DNA of 64,000 nucleotides, taken from contig NZ_LSIJ01000003.1 in NCBI RefSeq assembly GCF_001556185.1, forward strand, positions 58,760 through 122,759, written 5' to 3'. Every line of letters begins with the position of its first letter. Position 1 is the stretch's first letter. A program made the position numbers and the translations under genes. The DNA comes from Sphingomonas sp. CCH10-B3. GTDB taxonomy: Bacteria; Pseudomonadota; Alphaproteobacteria; Sphingomonadales; Sphingomonadaceae. A model generated the notes under the pieces. That model was not told where the DNA came from, made no database searches, and was given only the letters and a program-made list of their open reading frames with translations. This document shows, in pieces, positions 9,970-19,385 of the stretch.

Positions 9970-10482
9970 ATGGACGATCAGAACGATGCAGCAGCAACCG
10001 ACAATGGCAATGGCGGCAACGGTGCCGACACGCTGCCGAGCATCGGCATCATTTCGCAATATGTGAAGGATTTGTCGTTCGAAAATCCGTCGTCACCGGC
10101 CATTTACCAGAGCCAGACCGCGCCGCGCATCGACATCCAGTTCAACATCGGCGCGACCCAGGTCGGCGATGATGTGCATGAAGTGGTGCTGAAGATCGAC
10201 GCGCGATCGGAAGCCGGTGATCAGATCGCCTTCGTGGTCGAACTGGCCTATGCGGGCCTGTTTGCACTCCACAATATTCCGGGTGATCAGGTGCAGCCCT
10301 TCCTGCTCGGCGAAGCGCCGCGCATCCTGTTCCCCTTCGCCCGTCGGATTCTGGCCGATGCCGTGCGCGACGGCGGCTTCCCGCCGCTGATGCTCGAGCC
10401 GATCGATTTCAACGCGCTTTATTTCCAGCAGATTCAGGGTCAGATCGAAGCGGCGCAGGCGCCCGACGTCGGCCACGCCTGA
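9970..10482 (+). CDS. secB: Protein-export chaperone SecB
   Basis: 170-residue export chaperone that binds unfolded preproteins and hands them to SecA. The body from residue ~22 (SIGIISQYVKDLSFENP) through the HNIPGDQVQPFLLGEAPRILFPFAR region and the DGGFPPLMLEPIDF stretch is typical SecB. The acidic/glycine-asparagine N-terminus and short C-terminal tail are normal for Alphaproteobacteria. The start with the better Shine-Dalgarno was chosen; an alternative ATG adds five residues. It is followed after 30 bases by murJ. Confidence 0.96.
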   Translation: MDDQNDAAATDNGNGGNGADTLPSIGIISQYVKDLSFENPSSPAIYQSQTAPRIDIQFNIGATQVGDDVHEVVLKIDARSEAGDQIAFVVELAYAGLFALHNIPGDQVQPFLLGEAPRILFPFARRILADAVRDGGFPPLMLEPIDFNALYFQQIQGQIEAAQAPDVGHA

Positions 10483-10512
10483 TCATGAATTGATCGGGGC
10501 GGGAGCGCGGCA

Positions 10513-12084
10513 ATGAATCTGGCGCGCGCCTTGGGATCGGTCGGCGGGCTGACGCTCGCCAGCCGTATTCTGGGGCTTGTCCGCGATTCGCTGTTCGCGC
10601 GTTTCGTTGGCGCAAGCTTTGCCTCGGACGCGTTTCTGGTCGCGTTCCGTCTGCCCAACATGTTCCGGGCGCTGTTTGCCGAGGGGGCGTTCAGCGCCGC
10701 GTTCATCCCGATGTTCAACCAGCGCGTGGCCGAGGAAGGCGGCGGGCTGAAAGCCGGTCTCTCCTTCGCCGAAGACGCGCTGTCGGTGCTGCTGCCCATA
10801 TTGCTGATCATGCTGGTGGTGGTCGAAATTTTCGCCTGGCCGGTTACCTATGCGCTGTCGGGCGGTTTCGCCGACGTGACGCCGGGCCAGTTCGACTATG
10901 CCGTGCTGCTGTCGCGGATCACCCTGCCCTATCTGCTGCTGATCTCGATCGTGTCGCTGCTCGGCGGCATCCTCAATTCGCTGCAGAAATTCTGGGTCAA
11001 TGCGGCGGCACCGATCCTGCTCAACCTGACGCTGATCGTCGCGCTGCTGTTCTTCCACGCCGCCGACCCGATGCTGACCGCACGCAATCAGGCGATTGCG
11101 GTGACGGTATCGGGCGCGCTGCAGCTTGGCTGGCTGGTGTGGGCGTGCGCGCGCAACGGCGTGATGCTGTGGCTCCGATTGCCGCGGCTGACACCCGAGG
11201 TAAAGCGGTTGCTCGCGCTGATCGGCCCGGCCGCGGCGGGCGCGGGCGCGGCGCAGATCAACCTTGTCATTTCGACCGCGCTTGCTGCCAGTCTGCTGCC
11301 CGAAGGATCGGTAAGCTACATATATTATGCCGACCGGCTGAATCAGCTTCCGCTCGGTTTGATCGGCATTGGCCTCGGCACTGTGCTGCTGCCGACGATC
11401 TCGCGCCAGCTCGGCAGCGGTGACAATGCAGGCGCCATGGAGACGCAGAATCGCGGGCTCGAACTCGCGCTGTTCTTCACCCTGCCCGCGACCGTTGCGC
11501 TGATTGTCTGCGGCGTGCCGATCGCGGCGGCGCTGTTCCAGCACGGCAAGTTCACCAGCGCCGACACGCTGTTCACCGCGCAGGCGCTGGCGGCCTTTTC
11601 GGTCGGCCTGCCCTCCTACATCCTGGTCAAGGTGCTGACGCCGGGCTTTTATGCGCGACAGGACACGGCGACGCCGGTGCGCTTTGCGACGATCTCGATT
11701 GCGCTCAACATCCTGTTCAACTTCGCGCTGATCCTGCCGCTGCGGCACATGGGCCCGCCGCTTGCGACGGCGTTGTCGAGCACCGCCAATGTCGTGTTGC
11801 TCTATTGGGCACTGCGGCGGCGCGGGCACTTCATCCCCGACGCCCGGCTGCGGCGGCGTACGCTGCGCCTGTTCGGCGCAGCGCTGACGATGGGCGCGGT
11901 GATGTGGTTCCTGAACGACCGCTTCGCGCCGTACACGACTGGCCCCGGGCTTACGCGCTGGGCAGCGATGATCGTGCTCGTCAGCACCGGCGGGCTTGTC
12001 TATGGGCTCGCCTGTCTGGTCTTGCGGGCCTATCTCCCCTCCGACCTGCGCGCCATGTTTCGTCGGCGCCGGGCCACTGACTGA
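10513..12084 (+). CDS. murJ: Lipid II flippase MurJ
   Basis: 523-residue polytopic membrane protein of the MOP superfamily with about 14 helices, which flips the peptidoglycan precursor lipid II. The N-terminus has the MurJ signature: TLASRILGLVRDSLFARFVG, then DAFLVAFRLPNMFRALFAEGAFSAAFIP, including the conserved arginines lining the cavity. Length and order match the family. It follows secB by 30 bases and precedes trpS by 24, so the three may be co-transcribed. Confidence 0.96.
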   Translation: MNLARALGSVGGLTLASRILGLVRDSLFARFVGASFASDAFLVAFRLPNMFRALFAEGAFSAAFIPMFNQRVAEEGGGLKAGLSFAEDALSVLLPILLIMLVVVEIFAWPVTYALSGGFADVTPGQFDYAVLLSRITLPYLLLISIVSLLGGILNSLQKFWVNAAAPILLNLTLIVALLFFHAADPMLTARNQAIAVTVSGALQLGWLVWACARNGVMLWLRLPRLTPEVKRLLALIGPAAAGAGAAQINLVISTALAASLLPEGSVSYIYYADRLNQLPLGLIGIGLGTVLLPTISRQLGSGDNAGAMETQNRGLELALFFTLPATVALIVCGVPIAAALFQHGKFTSADTLFTAQALAAFSVGLPSYILVKVLTPGFYARQDTATPVRFATISIALNILFNFALILPLRHMGPPLATALSSTANVVLLYWALRRRGHFIPDARLRRRTLRLFGAALTMGAVMWFLNDRFAPYTTGPGLTRWAAMIVLVSTGGLVYGLACLVLRAYLPSDLRAMFRRRRATD

Positions 12085-12108
12085 TCCGAGCAACCCAAGG
12101 GATCCAAC

Positions 12109-13131
12109 ATGCGCGTCGTCTCCGGCATTCAGCCCACCGGCAATCTCCACCTCGGCAATTATCTGGGGGCGATCAAGCAATGGGTGGCGATGCAGGATCA
12201 GGTCGCGGCCAGCGGCGGCGACTGCCTGTTCTTCCTTGCCGATCTGCACGCGCTGACTCAGCCGGTCGTACCGAGCGAACTTGCGACCAACACGATCGAA
12301 ATGGCTGCGACCTTGCTCGCCTGCGGCATCGATCCGGCCAAGTCGATTCTGTTCAACCAGGCGCGCGTGCCGGCGCATAGCGAGCTTGCCTGGATCCTGA
12401 ACGGCACTGCCCGGATGGGCTGGCTCAACCGGATGACGCAGTGGAAGGACAAAGCTAACAAGGATGGGGCCGGCAAGGACGGCTCCAGCCAGAGCGTCGG
12501 CTATTTCGGCTATCCGGTCCTCCAGGCGGCCGATGTGCTGCTTTACAAGGCCACGCATGTTCCGGTCGGCGAGGACCAGAAGCAGCATCTCGAACTCGCG
12601 CGCGATATCGCCACAAAGTTCAATACCGATTTCGCGGTCGATCTGTTCCCGCTGCCCGAACCGCTGGTCAGCAAGGCCGCGCCGCGCATCATGAGCCTGC
12701 GCGATGGCGCTGCAAAAATGTCCAAGTCCGATCCGTCCGATATGTCGCGGATCAATCTGACCGACGACGACGATCTGATCGTGCAGAAATTCAAGAAGGC
12801 CAAGACCGACCCCGAGCCGCTGCCCGCAACCTTTGCCGAGCTTGCCGACCGGGCCGAGGCGCGCAATTTGGTGACCATCTATGCCGCGCTTGCCGCCCGA
12901 TCGATCGATGATGTGATGGCCGAGTTCGGCGGCAAAGGTTTCGGCGCGTTCAAGCCGGCGCTTGCCGATCTGGCCGTCGCGGCCCTGCAACCGATTCGGA
13001 CGCGGCTGACTCACTTGCTCGACGACCGCGCGGCCGTTGGCGACGCCCTGATCGCCGGTGCCGCACGCGCCACTGCGCTGGGTGCGCCAACGCTCGCCGC
13101 CGTACAGCGAGCGATCGGGCTGCAAATTTGA
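12109..13131 (+). CDS. trpS: Tryptophanyl-tRNA synthetase
   Basis: 340-residue class Ic aminoacyl-tRNA synthetase charging tRNA-Trp. The HIGH-equivalent HLGN motif is at about residues 15-18 within [12 protein letters not shown], and the KMSKS loop ([11 protein letters not shown]) near residue 204. The [10 protein letters not shown] segment and a DLHALT stretch are typical of the bacterial enzyme. The ATG follows murJ by 24 bases. A short alphaproteobacterial insertion ([11 protein letters not shown]) is visible near residue 117. Confidence 0.97.
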   Translation: MRVVSGIQPTGNLHLGNYLGAIKQWVAMQDQVAASGGDCLFFLADLHALTQPVVPSELATNTIEMAATLLACGIDPAKSILFNQARVPAHSELAWILNGTARMGWLNRMTQWKDKANKDGAGKDGSSQSVGYFGYPVLQAADVLLYKATHVPVGEDQKQHLELARDIATKFNTDFAVDLFPLPEPLVSKAAPRIMSLRDGAAKMSKSDPSDMSRINLTDDDDLIVQKFKKAKTDPEPLPATFAELADRAEARNLVTIYAALAARSIDDVMAEFGGKGFGAFKPALADLAVAALQPIRTRLTHLLDDRAAVGDALIAGAARATALGAPTLAAVQRAIGLQI

Positions 13132-13239
13132 CGCGCCCCCCTTAACGCGCGCTCGTTCAACCACTATTCAGTCAAGACGTGGCACGGTGCCGACAAGCCG
13201 TTGGCGGCTTTCAAGTCACCGCGTTCGAAAGGTGTTTAC

Positions 13240-13890
13240 ATGAAAAAGTTTCTCCTGCTCGCTGCTGCCGTTGCCAGCCTGTCGGCCTGCGCCGAGAACT
13301 TTAATGCTCGCGTGTCCCGGTTCCAGGCGCTGCCCGCCCCCGCCGGACAGACATTTGTCGTCCAGGCGGCCGATCCGCGCCTGCAGGGCGGGATCGAATT
13401 CGGCCAATATGCGCGGATCGTGGCTTCGGAACTGGTGCGCCAGGGCTATCAGCCGGCCACCGACCCTGCTCGCGCCGACCTCGTCGTCCGCATGGCTTAT
13501 TCGGTCGATCGCGGTCGCGAACGGGTCGTGAGCTCGCCCGGCTTCGGCTATGGCGGGTTCGGCTATAACGGCTTTGGCTATGGCGGCTTCTACGGTCGCC
13601 GTGGCTATATCTTCGGCTTCAACGATCCGTTTCTTTACGGCGGCTTCGGTGGCTTCGGCGGCTTTCCCGACGTGCGCAGCTACACCGTTTATACGAGCGA
13701 GCTCGATCTCAAGATCGAGCGCACCGACAACGGCCAGCGCCTGTTTGAAGGCACTGCCCGCGCGCAGTCGCGCGATGATGATCTGCCGAAGCTGGTGCCC
13801 AATCTGATCGAAGCGATGTTCACTGGCTTCCCCGGCAATTCGGGCCAGACGGTCAACATCACGATCGCGCCGGAAAAGAAGAAGAGCTGA
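13240..13890 (+). CDS. DUF4136-type outer-membrane lipoprotein
   Basis: 216 residues with a lipoprotein signal: [16 protein letters not shown], so the mature protein begins at the cysteine near residue 17. Residues about 20-95 and 150-205 resemble the DUF4136 fold seen in many proteobacterial lipoproteins. Between them is a glycine/tyrosine/phenylalanine-rich low-complexity stretch (about 103-147, repeated FGYGGF-like units). Function unknown; surface or periplasmic location is expected. The ATG directly precedes the signal peptide. A good intrinsic terminator follows, so it is a single-gene unit. Confidence 0.78.
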   Translation: MKKFLLLAAAVASLSACAENFNARVSRFQALPAPAGQTFVVQAADPRLQGGIEFGQYARIVASELVRQGYQPATDPARADLVVRMAYSVDRGRERVVSSPGFGYGGFGYNGFGYGGFYGRRGYIFGFNDPFLYGGFGGFGGFPDVRSYTVYTSELDLKIERTDNGQRLFEGTARAQSRDDDLPKLVPNLIEAMFTGFPGNSGQTVNITIAPEKKKS

Positions 13891-13910
13891 TCGCGCGATC
13901 ACCCGATGCA

Positions 13911-13944
13911 AAGCGCCCGGTCGCCATCGCGGCCGGGCGTTTTC
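13911..13944 (+). terminator. Intrinsic terminator after the DUF4136 gene
   Basis: A seven-base-pair GC stem (CGCCCGG at 13914-13920 pairing with CCGGGCG at 13933-13939) is followed at once by TTTT. It lies 21 bases after the lipoprotein stop codon and just before the convergent end of dnaA. Confidence 0.75.
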
Positions 13945-13957
13945 ATCTGCGCTGCGC

Positions 13958-15373
13958 TCAGCCTTCCAGGTCGCGCAGCAGGCGGCGGACGGCAGTATCG
14001 ACATCGCCATCCGAATCGCGCAGCTCTTCGATCCGGCGCACCGCGTGGATCACCGTCGAATGGTCGCGCCCGCCGAACTTGCGCCCGATTTCGGGCAGCG
14101 ACCGGGTGGTCAGCCGTTTGGCCAGATACATGGCGATCTGGCGTGGACGCGCGACGACCCGCGCGCGCCGGGCCGAAATCAGCTCGATCGGCTTCAGGTC
14201 GAAATAGGTCGAGACCGCGCGCTGGATCTCGTCGATCGTCACGCGCTTCTGCACCCCGCGCAGCAGCTCGCCGAGCGTCGCGTGCGTAAAATCCATGTCG
14301 ATCGCGACATCGGTCAGCTGTGCATAGGCGACCAGCCGGTTGAGCGCGCCTTCAAGCTCGCGGATGTTGTTGCTGAGCCGCGCGGCCAGCAGGTCGAGCA
14401 CATCGTCCGGCACCACTACATCGGGCAGATCGACGAGCTTGCGGTCGAGGATGGCACGGCGCAGCGCCAGATCGGCGGGCTTGATGTCAGCAACAAAGCC
14501 GCTCGCGAACCGCGAGACGATCCGTGCCTCGACACCGTCGAGATTTTGCGGCGCCCGGTCGGCAGTGACGACGATGCGCTTCCCCGCCGCCATCACTTCA
14601 TTGATCGTGTAGAAGAATTCCTCCTGCGTCGCGTCCTTGCCTGCAATGAAGTGCAGGTCATCGATCATCAGCAGATCGACCGAGCGCAGCCGTGCCTTGA
14701 AGCTGAAGGTGTCGCGCGCACGCATCGCCTGCACGAATTCGAACATGAAGCGCTCAGCCGACATCATGATCACGGTCGCGCCAGGCACCGCCGCCAGATA
14801 GGCAGCGCCGATCGCGTGCATCAGGTGCGTCTTGCCCATGCCGGTCGCGCCGTGGAGGAACAGCGGCGTGAAGCGCGGCGTGCCGGGCTCGGCAAGCGCG
14901 CGCGCGGCGTTGGCGGCAACCCGGTTCGAGGCATCGACGACGAATCGGTCGAATGTGAAACGCAGATCGAACGCGGGCCGGGCGGCGAGCGGCGCTGCTG
15001 TCGGCGCGTTCGGGGCCACGCGCGCGGGGTCGATCGGCACGACCGCTGCCTTGGCACTGGGCAATGCCGTCGCGGCGCTGACCGTTTCGATGACGACATG
15101 CTGCACGCCCGGCACGAGCGCGCGGAACTCATGCCCCAGCCGCTCGCCGTAATTGTTGCGGACCCAATTGGTCATGAAGGCAGACGGCAGCGCGAGCCGG
15201 ACGGTGTCCGCCTCGTCGGTCTCGATCAGCGTCATCGGCTTCAGCCACTGGTCGAACAGCCGCCCGCCAGCCGAATCGCGCAAACCATTGCGAATCCGTG
15301 CCCACGCGCGTCCAACCTCGCTGATCGTCGATGTTCCTGCTGCCCTCGCACTCGTCACGCGCACTTCTCCCAT
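13958..15373 (-). CDS. dnaA: Chromosomal replication initiator DnaA
   Basis: About 471 residues. Domain I (oligomerisation/DnaB contact) spans about the first 110, a short linker follows, then the AAA+ domain with Walker A GATGMGKT and Walker [10 protein letters not shown]. The C-terminal DNA-binding domain IV has the signature [14 protein letters not shown] and [17 protein letters not shown]. The protein binds DnaA boxes at oriC and opens the DNA. The frame is open for 53 codons before this ATG without clear family similarity; GTG codons just after it (15364, 15358) are alternatives. It is read towards the DUF4136 gene, from which it is separated by a terminator. Confidence 0.95.
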   Translation of the reverse strand: MGEVRVTSARAAGTSTISEVGRAWARIRNGLRDSAGGRLFDQWLKPMTLIETDEADTVRLALPSAFMTNWVRNNYGERLGHEFRALVPGVQHVVIETVSAATALPSAKAAVVPIDPARVAPNAPTAAPLAARPAFDLRFTFDRFVVDASNRVAANAARALAEPGTPRFTPLFLHGATGMGKTHLMHAIGAAYLAAVPGATVIMMSAERFMFEFVQAMRARDTFSFKARLRSVDLLMIDDLHFIAGKDATQEEFFYTINEVMAAGKRIVVTADRAPQNLDGVEARIVSRFASGFVADIKPADLALRRAILDRKLVDLPDVVVPDDVLDLLAARLSNNIRELEGALNRLVAYAQLTDVAIDMDFTHATLGELLRGVQKRVTIDEIQRAVSTYFDLKPIELISARRARVVARPRQIAMYLAKRLTTRSLPEIGRKFGGRDHSTVIHAVRRIEELRDSDGDVDTAVRRLLRDLEG

Positions 15374-15755
15374 CGCCGGAACAACTGCTTCCGGCGGCAC
15401 GATTTCAAACGACAATACTTCCCCCAATCCGGAATCGCGTCCGTCAGTCGCTGAAGCTATCCCAGAGGCCGGAGCAGGAAGTTTGCGCCGGCGAGTTCCG
15501 ATTATGAAGACCCGCGCGAGTCGATCAAGCACCTTATGTCAAGAATTTGAAATAAATGGCATTGACTCGACTTGGGCCGCAGAAACGCGTCGTTTGTGCG
15601 TAAATTGTTGATCGCGAACAGTAATATAATAGTCACTAAACTGCAATGAAGGCGAATCGCGGTAAATCCTGCATTTTAAGATATCGGGTATGCTCGCTTA
15701 ACCATGGAGGCGCGGTCCGGCCTGGCCGCCGACAATCCGGCCATTCGCAGACGCA
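15374..15755 (-). promoter_or_regulatory. dnaA upstream control region with clustered GANTC sites
   Basis: No gene is supported in this stretch. It is AT-rich compared with its surroundings, especially 15535-15690. Four GANTC sites, the target of the alphaproteobacterial methylase CcrM, lie at 15432, 15518, 15564 and 15654. A perfect TTGACA hexamer on the dnaA strand (15537-15542) has no good -10 partner; a TATATT-like -10 further upstream is another candidate. No convincing DnaA-box cluster was seen, so an origin is not claimed. Confidence 0.45.
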
Positions 15756-15787
15756 ATAAAGCCCGCCGAACCCAAGTCCGGCGGGCC
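15756..15787 (-). terminator. Intrinsic terminator after rpsT
   Basis: On the rpsT strand an eight-base-pair stem GCCCGCCG/CGGCGGGC (15761-15768 with 15779-15786) is followed by TTTATT. It sits 26 bases beyond the rpsT stop and insulates the dnaA promoter region. Confidence 0.8.
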
Positions 15788-15812
15788 AATCTGCCCCAGC
15801 GGTACAGGTGGC

Positions 15813-16076
15813 TCAGGCCAGCGCGGCGAAGCGCTTGGTCAGCCGTGCGAACTTGCGCGAGGCGGTGTTCTTGTGGAGTACGCCCTTGGCGACGCCGCGC
15901 ATCAGCTCAGGCTGCATCGCGGCGAGCGCGACCTTGGCGGCTTCCTTGTCGCCCGACTCAAGCGCGGCTTCGGCCTTCTTCACAAAGGTCCGGATCCGGC
16001 TGACGCGGTTGGTATTGATCTCCGCGCGGCGGTTGTTGCGCCGGATTCGCTTTTTCGCTTGCGGCGTATTCGCCAT
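15813..16076 (-). CDS. rpsT: Small ribosomal subunit protein S20
   Basis: 87-residue bS20, a 16S rRNA-binding protein of the 30S subunit. The N-terminus [16 protein letters not shown] and the helical basic body are diagnostic. An in-frame ATG 16 codons upstream would add residues absent from the family, so the start directly before ANTPQ was chosen. Placement upstream of dnaA is the common alphaproteobacterial arrangement. Confidence 0.97.
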   Translation of the reverse strand: MANTPQAKKRIRRNNRRAEINTNRVSRIRTFVKKAEAALESGDKEAAKVALAAMQPELMRGVAKGVLHKNTASRKFARLTKRFAALA

Positions 16077-16193
16077 GAAGTGCCTCGAACCTTTTGATGA
16101 AACAGGGACGTGCGAACCACCCACGGCTCGCCCGGAAGGCGCGGCACATAGCGGCCCTTCGCCGCTTCGTCAACGCCCGCCTGTCTCCGCGCG

Positions 16194-17009
16194 TCAGCGC
16201 TGGCAGCGCGCGCACCAAAAGGTGGATCGTCCCCCTTCCGGGCGCCGTTGCACTTCAGCGCCGCACTGCGGGCACGGCGCGCCTTCGCGACCATAGACGC
16301 GCCATTGTTTCGAAAAATAGCCAAGCTCGCCATCGGGTCGCGCATAGTCGCGCAGGCTCGATCCGCCAGCTTCGATCGCGGCCGTCAGCACGGCGCGGAT
16401 CGCGTCGATCAACCCCGCGAGCCGTGCCCGCGCGATTCGCCCGCCCGCGCGCGACGGCGCGATGCCCGACAGATGCAGCGCTTCGCAGACATAGATGTTG
16501 CCGAGCCCGGCCACGACGCGTTGATCCAGCAGCAGCGCCTTGATCGGCGCAATCCGGCCTTCGATCGCGCGCGCAAGATAATCAGTGTCGAATGCCGCCC
16601 CCAGCGGCTCCGGCCCGAGCGCCGCAAAAGCCGGAAAGTCAGCGACGGCATCGGTGCGAACCAGATCGACCGAGCCGAACCGGCGGGGGTCGTTGAGCGC
16701 AAGCCGCCGCCCGGCCCCGGTTACGATCGACAGATGATCGTGCAGCAAGTCGGCCGACGGATCGACACGCCACCGGCCCGACATGCCGAGGTGAAAAATC
16801 ATCGTGTCGCCCCGGTCAGTCGCGATCAGGCCATATTTGGCGCGGCGATCGAGTGCCTCCACCCGCGCGCCGGTCAATCGCTGGGCGAGGTCGGGCGGAA
16901 AGGGGCGCCGCAAATCCGCCCGGCGCGTGATGACGCTGGCCAGTGTTTCGCCCAGCAGCACGGGGCGCAATCCGCGAACGGTCGTCTCGACTTCGGGCAA
17001 CTCGGGCAT
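16194..17009 (-). CDS. mutM: Formamidopyrimidine-DNA glycosylase (Fpg/MutM)
   Basis: 271-residue base-excision repair enzyme that removes 8-oxoguanine and formamidopyrimidines. It starts MPELPEVETTVRG; the proline and glutamate directly after the initiator methionine are the catalytic residues. The middle carries an LNDPRRFG motif and the helix-two-turn-helix. The C-terminal zinc finger is intact (CPQC at the start and CARC near the end). Codons upstream of this ATG were excluded because the N-terminal proline must be exposed. The ubiE start lies 89 bases away in the divergent direction. Confidence 0.97.
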   Translation of the reverse strand: MPELPEVETTVRGLRPVLLGETLASVITRRADLRRPFPPDLAQRLTGARVEALDRRAKYGLIATDRGDTMIFHLGMSGRWRVDPSADLLHDHLSIVTGAGRRLALNDPRRFGSVDLVRTDAVADFPAFAALGPEPLGAAFDTDYLARAIEGRIAPIKALLLDQRVVAGLGNIYVCEALHLSGIAPSRAGGRIARARLAGLIDAIRAVLTAAIEAGGSSLRDYARPDGELGYFSKQWRVYGREGAPCPQCGAEVQRRPEGGRSTFWCARCQR

Positions 17010-17098
17010 TCGCTCCGCGCCTAGGCGACGCGCCGCGCCGATGCAAACATCGGCAGGTTGCGTTTGCCCCGCCATCACCTGCGGGCTAGAGCGGCGCG

Positions 17099-17830
17099 AT
17101 GAGCGAGACCGTATCCTTCGGCTATCAAGAGATTGCCGCCGACGAAAAGACCGAGCGCGTCGGGCAAGTCTTCACCAGCGTCGCCCGGTCCTATGACATC
17201 ATGAACGATGCCATGTCGGGCGGCATGCACCGCATCTGGAAGGATCGCTTCGTCCGGCGGGTGAAGCCGCGCGGTGGCGAATCGATTCTCGACATGGCCG
17301 GCGGCACCGGCGACATCGCCTTCCGGCTTGCCGCGGGCGGTGCTGCAGTGACGGTGGCCGACATCAATCCCGACATGCTGGCGGTCGGCATCGATCGCGC
17401 GGCCAAGCGCGGCATCGACGGGCTGGTGTGGACCGAAGCCAATGCCGAATCGCTCGCTTTCCCCGATCGCTTTTTCGATGCCTATACGATCGCCTTTGGC
17501 ATCCGGAACGTGACCGACATCCCGGCGGCGCTGCGCGAGGCGCACCGGGTGCTGAAGCGCGGCGGTCGCTTCTATTGCCTCGAATTCTCGACGACGCTGT
17601 GGCCCGGCTTCTCCGACATCTATGATGCCTATTCGCATCATCTGGTCCCGCAGATCGGCAAGATCGTCGCGCGCGACGAAGACAGCTATCGCTATCTGAT
17701 CGAATCGATCCGCCGCTTCCCCGACATGCCGACCTTCGAAGCGATGATCCGGACGGCGGGCTTTGCGCAGACGCGAGTCGAGCCGATGCTCGGCGGGCTG
17801 GTCGCGATCCACAGCGGGTGGAAGATTTGA
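17099..17830 (+). CDS. ubiE: Ubiquinone/menaquinone biosynthesis C-methyltransferase UbiE
   Basis: 243-residue SAM-dependent methyltransferase acting in ubiquinone synthesis. Family signatures are seen: FTSVARSYDIMNDAMSGGMHRIWKD at residues 22-46, the SAM-binding LDMAGGTGDIAF, the FGIRNVTD segment, and a C-terminal GGLVAIHSGWK. It is the first gene of a tightly packed plus-strand series with ubiB and the pantothenate genes. Confidence 0.97.
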   Translation: MSETVSFGYQEIAADEKTERVGQVFTSVARSYDIMNDAMSGGMHRIWKDRFVRRVKPRGGESILDMAGGTGDIAFRLAAGGAAVTVADINPDMLAVGIDRAAKRGIDGLVWTEANAESLAFPDRFFDAYTIAFGIRNVTDIPAALREAHRVLKRGGRFYCLEFSTTLWPGFSDIYDAYSHHLVPQIGKIVARDEDSYRYLIESIRRFPDMPTFEAMIRTAGFAQTRVEPMLGGLVAIHSGWKI

Positions 17831-17846
17831 GCGCGCCCCCTCGTCG

Positions 17847-19382
17847 ATGACCGCCACCGCAACGCATCTCTGGCGGCTCCTCAAATGGGGCCGCACCCTC
17901 GCACGCCATGGCGCGCTGCGCGGCATCGAACGCGATCCCAACACGCCGCCTGCCGTGCGGCGGCTGTGCCGGGTTGCGCGTTTCGGCGCCCGCGTGCCGG
18001 CGACGCCGGCCTATGCCGACGCGCTGCAGGCGATCGGCCCGCCCGCGATCAAGTTCGGGCAGACGCTCGCTACTCGCCCCGACATCATCGGCGATGCTGC
18101 TGCCCGCGACCTTGCACGCCTGCAGGATGCGGTGCCGCCAATGCCCTTCGCGGTCGTCGAATCATCGATGCGCGCGGCCTTCAATCGGCCGCTGGACGAG
18201 TTGTTCGCCTCGATCGATCCGGTGCCCGTCGGCGCTGCCTCGATCGCGCAGGTTCACCGTGCGGTCACCACCGACGGCCGGACCGTCGCCGTCAAGGTGC
18301 TGCGCCCCGGCGTCGAGGAAGAATTCGCGCGCGCGATCGATACCTATGAATGGGCCGCCGCCCGGCTTGAGACGATGGGCGGCGAGCTGACGCGACTGCG
18401 CCCCCGGCTGGTGATCGAGACCTTCAAGCGCTGGACCGCGCGCGAGCTCGACTTGCGGCGCGAAGCGGCCTCGGCATCCGAACTGGCAGAGGCCATGACG
18501 GCGGAGCCCGATTTCATCGTCCCCAAGATCGACTGGCAGCGCACGACCGGCCGCGTGATGACGCTTGAATGGATCGACGGCGTCAAGCTCTCGAACCGTC
18601 CCGCGCTGATCGCCGCCGGGCATGACCCGGCGCGCCTTGCCCATATTCTGGTGCATGCTTTCCTGCGCCAGGCGATCGCCGAAGGATTTTTCCACGCCGA
18701 CCTGCACCAGGGCAATCTGTTCGCGCTGCCCGGCGGCAAGCTCGCCGCGATCGATTTCGGTATCATGGGCCGGATCGACCGGCGTGCGCGCGTCTGGCTT
18801 GCCGAGATCCTCTACGGTCTGATCACCGGCAATTACCGCCGCGTCGCCGAGATCCATTTCGAAGCGGGCTATGTGCCGCCGCACCACAATATCGGCGAGT
18901 TCGCAACGGCACTGCGTGCGGTCGGCGAGCCGATGCGCGGAATGCCCGTCAAGGAAATGTCGGTCGGCAACATGCTCGACGGGCTGTTCAACATCACCCG
19001 CGATTTCGACATGCAGACGCAGCCGCATCTGCTGCTGCTACAGAAAACGATGGTGATGGTCGAAGGCGTGGCGACGGCGCTCGATCCCGACATCAACATG
19101 TGGGAAACGGCCGCCCCCTTCGTGCGCGAATGGATCCGCACTGAACTCGGTCCCGAAGCCTATGTCGCCGACCGGCTGATCACCGACCTGCGCACGGTTG
19201 CGCGGCTGCCCGAACTCGTCCGCAACATCGAGCGCCATTTCCCGCCACCCGGCGGGGCACCCCCTGCCCCGCCGCTCAGGCCGCTTCCGCCGCCCCGGAC
19301 GACCAGCTTCTGGAGCTATGTCGCGGTCGCGCTGGTGACGGCGGCGGTCAGCATCGGCGCCACCTGGCTGGTGCTGCATTAG
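17847..19382 (+). CDS. ubiB: Ubiquinone biosynthesis protein UbiB (ABC1/ADCK-like kinase)
   Basis: 511-residue atypical kinase-like ATPase needed for coenzyme Q synthesis. The family KxGQ motif appears as IKFGQTLATRPD near residue 60 and the alanine-rich nucleotide loop as VGAASIAQVH. Later come AVKVLRPG, FHADLHQGN (catalytic-loop equivalent) and AIDFGIMG (DFG). A proline-rich linker and a hydrophobic segment close the C-terminus (about 490-508). The start ATG is 16 bases after ubiE; it begins with the expected N-terminus, whereas the frame upstream overlaps ubiE. Confidence 0.95.
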   Translation: MTATATHLWRLLKWGRTLARHGALRGIERDPNTPPAVRRLCRVARFGARVPATPAYADALQAIGPPAIKFGQTLATRPDIIGDAAARDLARLQDAVPPMPFAVVESSMRAAFNRPLDELFASIDPVPVGAASIAQVHRAVTTDGRTVAVKVLRPGVEEEFARAIDTYEWAAARLETMGGELTRLRPRLVIETFKRWTARELDLRREAASASELAEAMTAEPDFIVPKIDWQRTTGRVMTLEWIDGVKLSNRPALIAAGHDPARLAHILVHAFLRQAIAEGFFHADLHQGNLFALPGGKLAAIDFGIMGRIDRRARVWLAEILYGLITGNYRRVAEIHFEAGYVPPHHNIGEFATALRAVGEPMRGMPVKEMSVGNMLDGLFNITRDFDMQTQPHLLLLQKTMVMVEGVATALDPDINMWETAAPFVREWIRTELGPEAYVADRLITDLRTVARLPELVRNIERHFPPPGGAPPAPPLRPLPPPRTTSFWSYVAVALVTAAVSIGATWLVLH

Positions 19383-19385
19383 GCG

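Noticed and set aside
10483-13164. An 893-codon open frame on the minus strand across murJ and trpS
   Set aside because: It is antisense to two certain genes, rich in Arg, Gln and His, without domains or ribosome binding site; a GC-rich frame shadow.
15374-15755. Chromosomal origin next to dnaA
   Set aside because: The region is AT-rich, but no cluster of DnaA boxes is visible, and many Alphaproteobacteria have the origin elsewhere.
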